From: Puia dinghuensis
Lineage (GTDB): Bacteria; Bacteroidota; Bacteroidia; Chitinophagales; Chitinophagaceae
Assembly: GCF_014642875.1 (NCBI RefSeq)
Contig: NZ_BMJC01000001.1
Location: 1,035,335 to 1,099,334 of the forward strand
Reading direction: 5' to 3'
DNA length: 64,000 nucleotides
Below are positions 16,924 to 23,987 of this stretch, piece after piece. The notes beneath the pieces are model-generated. The model made no database searches, was not told where the DNA came from, and saw only the letters and a list, made by a program, of their open reading frames with translations. The position numbers and the translations under genes were made by a program. Positions within the stretch are counted from its first letter, which is position 1. Every line of letters starts with the position of its first letter.

Positions 16924-18670
16924 TAGTCAGATCGAAGGGAAGCCTGGTCTCGGTGACCCCGATCATACTCTTTACTTTTTTCAAAATGGTATAGGTACGG
17001 TATCCATCCTCGCCAATCTCGGATTTGACGGCCTGGACACTCGCATTGCGCTTATATGTTCCGAGCAGTCTGTCCAGGAAGCTCTTTGGCTCGGGATATT
17101 CCACCAGCCGGTAATTGCTGGTCTTTGCCATCCGCGCCGCACAATCCACCGCGTCCTGCAGCGTCCCGATCCTGTCTACGAGGCCCAGCGAAAGTCCCAT
17201 CGTACCACTCCAGACCCGGCCCTGGGCGATGCTGTCGACATAACCGATGTCTTTCTTTCGGCCGTCGGCGACCCGCGACTTGAAATCATGATAAATGGTG
17301 TCGATCACATTTTGCACCATGGTCCGTTCATTAGCCGTCAACGGCCGGGTGGCAGACAGGATATCCGCCTCGGGCGCCGTTTTCACCCCATCAAAGGTGA
17401 CCCCTAATTTATTTTTGAAGAAGGACTGGAGGTTGGTAATGATCGTAAAGACCCCGATGGAGCCGGTGATGGTGCCGGGTAGTGCAAAGATGCTGTCGGC
17501 GTTGCAGGAAAGATAGTAGGCGCCGGAAGCGGCCACATCGCCAAAGCTGATGACGACCGGCTTCTCTTTCCGGGCAAGCGTAATTTCCCGCCAGATATTC
17601 TCGCTGGCCAGCGAACTGCCGCCACCGGAGTTCACCCGGATAACGATAGCCTTTACATCTTTATCGAACCTTGCCTTGCGGATAAGCCAGCGATAGGTTT
17701 CCGAACCGATCTCATCCTTTTCTCCTTTGCCGTCGACGACCTCCCCTTCTGCATAGATGAGGCTGATCTTATCCTTCCCCGTGGCTTTGAAATTAACCGC
17801 CTTGGCATACTTGCCGATCGGGATGAAATTGAGCCAGGCATGGCTGTCGACTTTGAGCTTCGAACGGATCAAATCCTTTACTTCATCGTCGTACAGCAAC
17901 CCGTCGACGAGTTTATAATCCAGGGCGTCGGCCGCACGACGAATAAGGCTTTGGTTGACACATTTCCGCAAGACGGCCGTATCCAGTCCCCTGGCCTCGG
18001 CCGTGGTCTCCAGAAACCGGTCGTAAAAACCGTTGAGCAGCTCGGTCAGCTGAATGCGGTTGGCTTCGGTCATATGATCTTCCCGCAGGGGCTCCGTGGC
18101 GCTCTTGAATTTGCCGGCATAAAAGATCTGGGGTTGTATCTCGAGCTTCTGCAAGGCCCCTTTCAGGTACAACATTTCGGTGGCAAACCCCTTCCATTCT
18201 ACTTCGCCCTTGGGGTTACAATAGATCTTGTCCGCCACGCTGGCGACATAATAGGCCTTCTGGCTGATGCCTTCCCCATAGGCATATACGAATTTTCCGC
18301 TTTTTTTGAAATCGGCAATCGCGATGCGTAGCTCTTCGTTGGTGGCAAACCCGTTAGGATCGTTGTTGCATTTGAGATAAATTCCCTTTATCGCCGTGTC
18401 CTCCTTTGCATGTCGCAGCAACCGGACAACGTCATAAAGTCCCGGCACATCATACTGTTCGTCCGAACCAAGATCGGCAAAAGGGTTGTCCTGCACCTGC
18501 TCTTTGTACGTCTGGCCGAGATCGACAACCAGGACGGCCCTCCCGCCAACCTCTGGCTTCGAAGGCGAAAGCACGCCACCGATGATCCCCAACAGCAGGA
18601 AGAAGACCACCACGGCGAAGACCACCAGCGCCAACAATGCCGCAAAAAACGTTTTAAAAAATCCTCGCAT
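16916..18670 (-). CDS. sppA: Signal peptide peptidase SppA (67-kDa type)
   Basis: A 584-aa membrane-anchored serine protease with two S49 domains that degrades released signal peptides. An N-terminal helix (FFAALLALVVFAVVVFFLLL) anchors it. The N-terminal S49 half carries the catalytic lysine (in SVADKIYCNP, about residue 148) and the C-terminal half the serine (in VAASGAYYLS, about residue 382); VNSGGGSSLASENIWRE is also typical. Length fits the bacterial long form. It heads an operon with the ABC-2 permease and SRPBCC genes. A -7 element lies at 18690-18697, about 20 bp before the ATG. Confidence 0.94.
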   Translation of the reverse strand: MRGFFKTFFAALLALVVFAVVVFFLLLGIIGGVLSPSKPEVGGRAVLVVDLGQTYKEQVQDNPFADLGSDEQYDVPGLYDVVRLLRHAKEDTAIKGIYLKCNNDPNGFATNEELRIAIADFKKSGKFVYAYGEGISQKAYYVASVADKIYCNPKGEVEWKGFATEMLYLKGALQKLEIQPQIFYAGKFKSATEPLREDHMTEANRIQLTELLNGFYDRFLETTAEARGLDTAVLRKCVNQSLIRRAADALDYKLVDGLLYDDEVKDLIRSKLKVDSHAWLNFIPIGKYAKAVNFKATGKDKISLIYAEGEVVDGKGEKDEIGSETYRWLIRKARFDKDVKAIVIRVNSGGGSSLASENIWREITLARKEKPVVISFGDVAASGAYYLSCNADSIFALPGTITGSIGVFTIITNLQSFFKNKLGVTFDGVKTAPEADILSATRPLTANERTMVQNVIDTIYHDFKSRVADGRKKDIGYVDSIAQGRVWSGTMGLSLGLVDRIGTLQDAVDCAARMAKTSNYRLVEYPEPKSFLDRLLGTYKRNASVQAVKSEIGEDGYRTYTILKKVKSMIGVTETRLPFDLTIE

Positions 18671-18689
18671 AAGTTTTTTAAGCTAAGTC

Positions 18690-18697
18690 CAAAAATA
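18690..18697 (-). promoter_or_regulatory. -7 element of sppA operon
   Basis: On the minus strand this reads TATTTTTG, a full match to the Bacteroidota TAnnTTTG element, with 19 nt to the sppA ATG. It lies in the divergent spacer shared with folK. Confidence 0.5.
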
Positions 18698-18729
18698 AAG
18701 ATATTTGGGCCCCCGAAAGTAAGGAATCT

Positions 18730-19215
18730 ATGAACATCTCCTATTTATTGATAGGTGGCAACGAAGGCGACCGGATGGCTGCCCTGGCCGCGGCAAGGGC
18801 GAACATCGAAGCGGCCGCCGGCTCCATCCGCACTTGCTCTTCCCTGTATGAAACGGAGCCCTGGGGCAAAACCGATCAGGCCGATTTTCTTAACCAGGCC
18901 CTTTGCCTGGAGACGGTAGCGGACGCACCATCCCTGATGAATATCCTGCTGGGTATAGAAGAAAAAATGGGGCGAAAAAGGATGGAGAAGTATGGTTCGA
19001 GGATCATCGATATAGATATACTCTTTTTTAATGATGCGATCATCCACCAACCCGGATTGATCATCCCGCACGCTGAGGTGCAGAACCGCCGTTTCGCCCT
19101 GGCGCCATTGGAAGAGATCGCGCCCGATTATATTCATCCGGTTTTGGGCGTATCGGTACGGGAATTGCTACTCACCTGCACCGACCCGTTGGCGGTGAAA
19201 AAGATCAATGCATGA
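18730..19215 (+). CDS. folK: HPPK, 2-amino-4-hydroxy-6-hydroxymethyldihydropteridine diphosphokinase
   Basis: A 161-aa cytosolic enzyme of folate synthesis that transfers pyrophosphate from ATP to 6-hydroxymethyl-dihydropterin. The N-terminus YLLIGGNEGDR, SLYETEPWGKTDQADFLNQA and the metal-binding RIIDIDILFF are family signatures; IIPHAEVQNRRFALAPLEEI completes the fold. The stretch before the DIDIL motif reads KYGSR where WGPR is usual. The stop overlaps the start of the next gene by 4 bp (ATGA), showing translational coupling to the deoxynucleoside kinase. Confidence 0.95.
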   Translation: MNISYLLIGGNEGDRMAALAAARANIEAAAGSIRTCSSLYETEPWGKTDQADFLNQALCLETVADAPSLMNILLGIEEKMGRKRMEKYGSRIIDIDILFFNDAIIHQPGLIIPHAEVQNRRFALAPLEEIAPDYIHPVLGVSVRELLLTCTDPLAVKKINA

Positions 19216-19844
19216 AGTACCACTTTGTAACCATCGAGGGCAATATTGGGGCGGGAAAGACGACACTGGCGCACATGCTGGCCCGGCATTACAATGCCCG
19301 GCTCATCCTGGAGCAGTTTGCCGATAACCCCTTCCTCCCCAAATTCTATGAGAACCCCGCACAATATGCTTTTCCGCTCGAGCTGTTCTTTATGGCCGAA
19401 CGCTATAAGCAGCTCAAAGAGCTGGTACATACCGGCGATCTCTTCCAGTCGCTGACCATCTCCGATTATCTCTTTACAAAATGCCTGCTCTTCGCCCGGG
19501 TCAATCTTCCCGAACAGGAATACAAGCTCTACCAGGGGCTTTTCGAGATCATGCAATCACAGCTGGTACAGCCGCAGATACTGATCTACCTGCATGCCCC
19601 GGTTGCGAAGCTGCAAGCGAATATCCGTATACGCAACCGACCCTATGAGCAGAACATTCCCGACGAATACCTCGCCAGCATCCAGGAAACCTATACCCAG
19701 TATATCCGTCAACACAATATCCGCACCCTTTTCGTGGACGTAAGCAATGCCGACTTCCTGGGCAATGAAGCACATCTGAAAGTAGTGCTGGATGCGTTGG
19801 AAAACGATAGCGAAGACGGGCAACAATATTTTACGTTACCTTAG
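19212..19844 (+). CDS. Deoxynucleoside kinase family protein
   Basis: A 210-aa kinase of the dCK/dGK family that phosphorylates deoxynucleosides for salvage. The P-loop is EGNIGAGKTTLA (residues 9-20); the acidic catalytic/DRY-equivalent segment is TISDYLFTKCLLFARVNL; the LID arginines are in NIRIRNRPYEQNI. The segment LILEQFADNPFLPKFYENP is typical of bacterial deoxyadenosine/deoxyguanosine kinases. The specific nucleoside cannot be told from sequence. Coupled to folK by a 4-bp overlap and followed 5 bp later by the MFS gene. Confidence 0.88.
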   Translation: MKYHFVTIEGNIGAGKTTLAHMLARHYNARLILEQFADNPFLPKFYENPAQYAFPLELFFMAERYKQLKELVHTGDLFQSLTISDYLFTKCLLFARVNLPEQEYKLYQGLFEIMQSQLVQPQILIYLHAPVAKLQANIRIRNRPYEQNIPDEYLASIQETYTQYIRQHNIRTLFVDVSNADFLGNEAHLKVVLDALENDSEDGQQYFTLP

Positions 19845-19849
19845 TACCG

Positions 19850-21094
19850 ATGGAAGACCGAAGACGCCCCACCGCACTGGATGTATTACGCATTCCTGAA
19901 TACAGGAATTTTATCACCGCCCGCTTCTTCTACATCATGGCCCTGCGAATGGTAACGACCATTGTCGGCTGGCGCATCTATGAGATCACGCACAATCCCT
20001 TTGCCATCGGGCTCATCGGCCTCTCCGAATTCCTGCCGGCTTTTTGCCTGGCGCTCTATGCCGGTCATGTCATCGATAAAAGCGATAAGCGCACCCTGCT
20101 TCTCCGTACGACAGCCTTTTATGCCCTTTGCGTAGCGGGCTTGCTGGCCCTCGCGTTTGGTCCCATTTCGAATTCGCTTCAGCATCACTGGGTCCAGTGG
20201 CTGACATATACGATCATTTTCTGTACGGGAGTCATCCGCGCCTTCGCCGGGCCCGCGCTGCAGGCCATCATCGCGCAGATAGTGCCAAAGGAAAAATTAC
20301 CCGGCGCAGTCACGCTGAACACCAGCGCCTTTTTATTTGCATCGGTGACAGGGCATGCCACGGCGGGATTCCTCATCGCGCACACCAGCTATCTCGTCTG
20401 TTTCAGCGTCGTCGCCCTGTATGTGATCATTGCGTGGACCTTCCTTTTCACTCTATCGCCGAAAAAACATTTCATGACAGCCGGGGAACAAAAGACCTGG
20501 GATAGTATAAAAGAGGGCCTGCGTTTTGTCTTTCACACCAAGGAAGTGCTGGGAGCGCTGGCGCTCGATCTGTTCGCCGTCCTTTTCGGCGGCGCCGTGG
20601 CCATGATCCCCGTCTATGCCCGCGATATCCTGAAAGTAGGACCGATAGGTTTTGGCTGGCTCAACGCAGCCGATGACATCGGCTCCATCTGCATGATCAC
20701 GGCGATGGCGCTCAGGCCCCTGCACCGCCGCCAGGGCTATATTCTCCTGTACGCCGTATTTGGCTTTGGCGCCTGCATCATCGTTTTCGGGCTGTCGAAA
20801 TGGTACCTGCTCTCCTTTCTGGCGCTCTTATGCAGTGGCATGCTGGACGGCATCAGCGTTGTCATCAGGGGCACCATCGTACAGGTGAAGACCCCCGACA
20901 GCATGCGGGGAAGGGTATCATCGGTGAATTCCATGTTCATCAATTCCAGCAACGAGCTGGGACAATTCGAAAGCGGCGTAATGGCCCGTCTGCTGGGAGT
21001 CGTACCTTCCGTCGTCTTTGGCGGATGTATGACCATCCTCGTGGTGATCACTACCTGGTTCAAAGCGCCTACCCTGCGGAAATTACAGTATTGA
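19850..21094 (+). CDS. MFS transporter, MFS_3/EntS-like
   Basis: A 414-aa inner-membrane transporter with about 12 helices. The first loop YAGHVIDKSDKRTLLLRTTA resembles the MFS A-motif and the segment between helices 4-5, IRAFAGPALQAIIAQIVPKE, is characteristic of EntS-type exporters (siderophore or drug export). The second A-like motif is around DSMRGRVSSVNSMFINSSNEL. Its substrate cannot be deduced. It ends the folK-dnk-MFS operon, 5 bp after the kinase. Confidence 0.86.
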   Translation: MEDRRRPTALDVLRIPEYRNFITARFFYIMALRMVTTIVGWRIYEITHNPFAIGLIGLSEFLPAFCLALYAGHVIDKSDKRTLLLRTTAFYALCVAGLLALAFGPISNSLQHHWVQWLTYTIIFCTGVIRAFAGPALQAIIAQIVPKEKLPGAVTLNTSAFLFASVTGHATAGFLIAHTSYLVCFSVVALYVIIAWTFLFTLSPKKHFMTAGEQKTWDSIKEGLRFVFHTKEVLGALALDLFAVLFGGAVAMIPVYARDILKVGPIGFGWLNAADDIGSICMITAMALRPLHRRQGYILLYAVFGFGACIIVFGLSKWYLLSFLALLCSGMLDGISVVIRGTIVQVKTPDSMRGRVSSVNSMFINSSNELGQFESGVMARLLGVVPSVVFGGCMTILVVITTWFKAPTLRKLQY

Positions 21095-21218
21095 ATGACT
21101 GCAGGACGCATCCCTTACCCGGTGCTCTTCGAATGCAAACAATTGAATATCAGATGATTTAAAATACACATCAATTTTTTCCCGCTTAATAATACATAGC
21201 TGAGAAAATATTTTTACT

Positions 21219-21226
21219 TACCTTTA
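21219..21226 (+). promoter_or_regulatory. -7-like element of Abi gene
   Basis: TACCTTTA, one mismatch to TAnnTTTG, in an AT-rich spacer 70 bp before the Abi ATG. No clear -33 element. Confidence 0.35.
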
Positions 21227-21269
21227 CACCAACAACACCCGCCACGCCTCTGATTCAAGCGCACTTTGG

Positions 21270-21292
21270 TGGGTTTCCTTTTTTTAAACCCG
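21270..21292 (+). promoter_or_regulatory. Hairpin just before the Abi-family start codon
   Basis: GGGTTT (21271-21276) can pair with AAACCC (21286-21291) across a T-rich loop; the ATG follows at 21297. It could hide the translation start of the Abi gene or act as a weak attenuator. Six base pairs only, so chance is possible. Confidence 0.3.
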
Positions 21293-21296
21293 TCCA

Positions 21297-22190
21297 ATGA
21301 AATATACTGACCCCGCCCTTACAATCGACGAGCAGATCATTCGTCTTAAAAGTAAGCACCTCATAATTCAGGAAGAAGATTCAGTCAAGGCCATCTTGTC
21401 GTCTATTGGTTATTTTCGTTTGAATAACTATATGAAATATTTCATAAAAGGCGGTCAGTTCCTTAATGACACAGTGATCGAGGACATTCTCGCTCTTTAT
21501 GAATTCGACAAGTTTTTAAGAATAACCCTTTTTGATGCGATTGCCGATATTGAGGTAGCAATGAAGTCCCTCATTAACAGTTCTCTGTGTTGCAAATATG
21601 GTTCCCACTGGCTTACGAACACTTCGATATTCAAGCCTGAATTTTACGGTTATCATCAGTCGATGATGAATGAAATAGTTGAATATTGCAAGAATACTCC
21701 TGATGAACAATTCATAAAGAAATATAAGCAAACGTATAATGAACCAGACCTGCCCCCGACCTGGATGATCCTGGAAGTAATGTCCTTTGGAAAAATATCT
21801 ATGATCTATGACGGGCTTTTGAAAACAGAGGACAGGGTAAGCATTTCTGCCTTCCTGAGAACACATGACAATATTCTTAATTCCTGGCTGCATAGCCTTG
21901 CCTACGTTCGAAATCTATGCGCTCACCATGCAAAAATATTAGACAGGACACTTACGATTAAACCGACCATGCCTAGCCGAAAAAAGAATCGCTTTTTGAC
22001 CGATATCGAAGAGTTAGATGTATCAAAAATATACGCTGTGCTGTGCGTAATTCAATTTTTACTAAAGAGTGTGAAACGGAATCGCGATTTTAAGGACAAC
22101 ATCGTCAATTTGATCAATAATAATCCGATAATAAAGCCTGCATCATTAGGGTTCACGTCGCAATGGAATAGGGAGGAAATCTGGCAATAG
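21297..22190 (+). CDS. Abi family (AbiD/AbiF-like) protein
   Basis: A 297-aa protein of the Abi_2 family (PF07751), known for phage abortive infection in lactococci. Typical parts are the N-terminal LTIDEQIIRLKSKHLIIQEE with SIGYFRLNNYMKYF, the central YEFDKFLRITLFDAIADIEV, PPTWMILEVMSFGKISMIYD, and near residue 205 VRNLCAHHAKILDR, which carries an RxxxxH motif of HEPN type (RNLCAH). HEPN proteins often cleave RNA; that activity here is inferred. The gene is clearly richer in A+T than its neighbours, suggesting recent transfer. It stands alone, with no antitoxin gene or other defence gene next to it. Confidence 0.87.
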   Translation: MKYTDPALTIDEQIIRLKSKHLIIQEEDSVKAILSSIGYFRLNNYMKYFIKGGQFLNDTVIEDILALYEFDKFLRITLFDAIADIEVAMKSLINSSLCCKYGSHWLTNTSIFKPEFYGYHQSMMNEIVEYCKNTPDEQFIKKYKQTYNEPDLPPTWMILEVMSFGKISMIYDGLLKTEDRVSISAFLRTHDNILNSWLHSLAYVRNLCAHHAKILDRTLTIKPTMPSRKKNRFLTDIEELDVSKIYAVLCVIQFLLKSVKRNRDFKDNIVNLINNNPIIKPASLGFTSQWNREEIWQ

Positions 22191-22194
22191 CGGG

Positions 22195-22689
22195 TCATTC
22201 GCCGGCTGCGATCAATTTCTCCAGCACAAAATAAACAATAGGACAAAAAGTAGAATTCTTTTGCGTCAGCGCAGGCCGGCGCACCAGGACATCCTCATCG
22301 GTATATGGGAAACGCTCGCAGTCGGAGGGTCTCACCTCATAGATGCTGCAATAATTATCGGCGCCCAGAAAAGGACAAGGGGTCGACTTGGCAACGTAAT
22401 CCCCGTCCTCATCCAACCGAAGATAACGCTCGATGAAGTCGCTCTCTTTCAGCTTCAGATGTTTTGCAATACGTTTTATATCCGGCGTTTTAAACCGGGG
22501 GGAATAATGCTTGCAGCAATTGGCGCACTGAAGACAATCGACCCGCTGAAAAGCTTCCTCATGCAGCTCGGGGAGCTGCTCCAAAACCCGGTTCCGTACC
22601 GCCGGTTTCCCGGCTTTTTCCAGGAAGCGCTTATATTCCTTCTGTCTGTCCTTCGACTTTTTCTCCCAGTTATTCAACAAATCACTCAT
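22195..22689 (-). CDS. YkgJ-family cysteine cluster protein
   Basis: A 164-aa protein with the Fe/Zn-type cysteine cluster CLQCANCCKHYSPRF near residue 55, then TPCPFLGADNYCSIYEVRP and a last cysteine in FCPIVYFVL. The family (CxxCxxCC) probably binds a metal or iron-sulfur centre; function is unknown. I chose the ATG at 22689; 30 upstream codons are open but cysteine-rich and unlike the family. It ends 4 bp from the convergent Abi gene and is divergent from the desaturase-family gene. Confidence 0.86.
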   Translation of the reverse strand: MSDLLNNWEKKSKDRQKEYKRFLEKAGKPAVRNRVLEQLPELHEEAFQRVDCLQCANCCKHYSPRFKTPDIKRIAKHLKLKESDFIERYLRLDEDGDYVAKSTPCPFLGADNYCSIYEVRPSDCERFPYTDEDVLVRRPALTQKNSTFCPIVYFVLEKLIAAGE

Positions 22690-22758
22690 ATGTAGGCATT
22701 TGCATTTACGTAACAATACCCTGCTGCAAAGGTGCGTTATTTGCCGTAATTTTAGCTC

Positions 22759-23682
22759 GTGGAAAACCTTAGGGAACAAATACTCATACTGATCAGTACG
22801 CCCATCTACATTATTATCATCGGGTTGGAGATACTTCTTAGCAACTACCGGCGTAAGAAGGCCTATACCTGGAAAGATACCCTCAGCAATCTCTACCTGA
22901 TGCTGCTCAACAGCGCCATCGACCTGTTGTTCAGGGGCATTTATCTATTGATACTAGAGCTGTGTTACCGGCATCACTGGATATCCATCACCAACGTCTT
23001 TTCTTATTGGTTCGTCCTGCTGCTGGCCGAGGACTTCCTGTACTATTGGCTGCACCGGTGGGACCATGAGATCCGGTTCTTCTGGGCGGTGCACGTTACC
23101 CACCATTCCTCCGAACACATGAACTTCTCTGTCGGTTTCCGATCGTCCGTGTTTCAACCGCTATATCGTTTCGTCTATTTTATCCCGCTGGCTTTATTGG
23201 GTTTCAAACCGTTGGACATCGTATTCATGTATTCGGCCACCCAAATATGGGGAATCTTCGTCCATACCGAACTCATCCGCAAGATGGGCTGGCTGGAATA
23301 TATCCTGGTCACCCCTTCCCACCACCGTGTCCATCATGCTTCGAATCCCCGCTACCTGGATAAGAATATGGGGATGTTCCTCATCATCTGGGACCAGCTG
23401 TTTGGAACCTTCCAGCCCGAGCTGACGCCGGAGGAATACCAGCCTACCAGATACGGACTCACAAAACCTGTGGAAAATGACGGTCCTGCCGGCATCGTTT
23501 TCCATGAATGGCAGGCCATCGGGAAAGACCTGTCGCGGAAGGACATCGGCTTGCGGGAAAAATGGCAGTATCTTTTTGGCCCCCCTGGCTGGAGTCATGA
23601 CGGCAGCCGCCAGACCAGCGAACAAATGCGGGAGGCAGAATCCGTTGAATCACTGGATTTTGCACCTGACCCTCAATTTTAA
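22759..23682 (+). CDS. Sterol desaturase / fatty acid hydroxylase family membrane protein
   Basis: A 307-aa integral-membrane di-iron protein. Histidine boxes are visible: HRWDHE (about residue 96), HVTHHSSEH (about 111) and HHRVHHASN (about 193), as in C-4 sterol methyl oxidases and lipid hydroxylases. In bacteria the substrate is usually a lipid or carotenoid; not known here. Start is a GTG at 22759, supported by the N-terminal helix (ILILISTPIYIIIIGLEILL). A hairpin at 23804-23851 probably ends transcription. Confidence 0.88.
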   Translation: MENLREQILILISTPIYIIIIGLEILLSNYRRKKAYTWKDTLSNLYLMLLNSAIDLLFRGIYLLILELCYRHHWISITNVFSYWFVLLLAEDFLYYWLHRWDHEIRFFWAVHVTHHSSEHMNFSVGFRSSVFQPLYRFVYFIPLALLGFKPLDIVFMYSATQIWGIFVHTELIRKMGWLEYILVTPSHHRVHHASNPRYLDKNMGMFLIIWDQLFGTFQPELTPEEYQPTRYGLTKPVENDGPAGIVFHEWQAIGKDLSRKDIGLREKWQYLFGPPGWSHDGSRQTSEQMREAESVESLDFAPDPQF

Positions 23683-23803
23683 TTCCGTTTTAATATTTTC
23701 TATTTTCCATTTCGGGCCTGCTGAGGTACTTTTGTACCAGCAATTCATTCATGCCTACGCACGAATAGTTTAGCATTCAATTTTTAGGGTTTAGGGGTTT
23801 TTA

Positions 23804-23851
23804 AGAGAAAAGGCCAGTCCCATCTTGTCAAAGTAGGGACGGCCTTTTCTC
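23804..23851 (+). terminator. Bidirectional terminator-like hairpin
   Basis: Arms 23805-23815/23841-23851 (11 bp) and 23817-23821/23836-23840 (5 bp) pair with one bulged A; the 3' arm ends in CCTTTTCTCATTT on the plus strand. Probable terminator for the desaturase-family gene. It resembles the hairpin at 44780-44822 in stem sequence. Confidence 0.6.
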
Positions 23852-23857
23852 ATTTAT

Positions 23858-23888
23858 CGTCCTGCGCGGCCTTCGGCCGCGCAGGACG
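23858..23888. repeat. 14-bp perfect GC-rich palindrome with 3-nt loop
   Basis: Arms 23858-23871 and 23875-23888 are perfectly complementary, loop TTC. There is no T-run. It sits between the terminator-like hairpin and the gcvP promoter. It may be a repetitive extragenic palindrome; no second copy was noticed in this window. Confidence 0.6.
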
Positions 23889-23949
23889 GCGTTATACACC
23901 TCTTCCCCACCGATGTGCCAATTTGCAATGAATTCTCCCCGCATCGTCG

Positions 23950-23957
23950 TACCTTTG
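23950..23957 (+). promoter_or_regulatory. -7 element of gcvP
   Basis: TACCTTTG matches TAnnTTTG exactly, 30 nt before the gcvP ATG. A TTTG at 23922-23925 could be the -33 part, but the 24-nt spacing is longer than usual. Confidence 0.5.
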
Positions 23958-23987
23958 CAGTTCTTTAAAAAATGGTCAACTCTAGCT

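Larger units (their letters stand above)
23683..23987 (+). other. Intergenic region before gcvP
   Basis: About 300 bp without a gene. It holds two strong inverted repeats (23804-23851 and 23858-23888) and a -7 element at 23950-23957. I looked for the tandem aptamers of a glycine riboswitch and did not see a convincing match. Confidence 0.6.

Noticed and set aside
23683-23987. Glycine riboswitch before gcvP
   Set aside because: The position is right but no aptamer-like conserved core was seen; the hairpins look like a terminator and a GC-rich palindrome.
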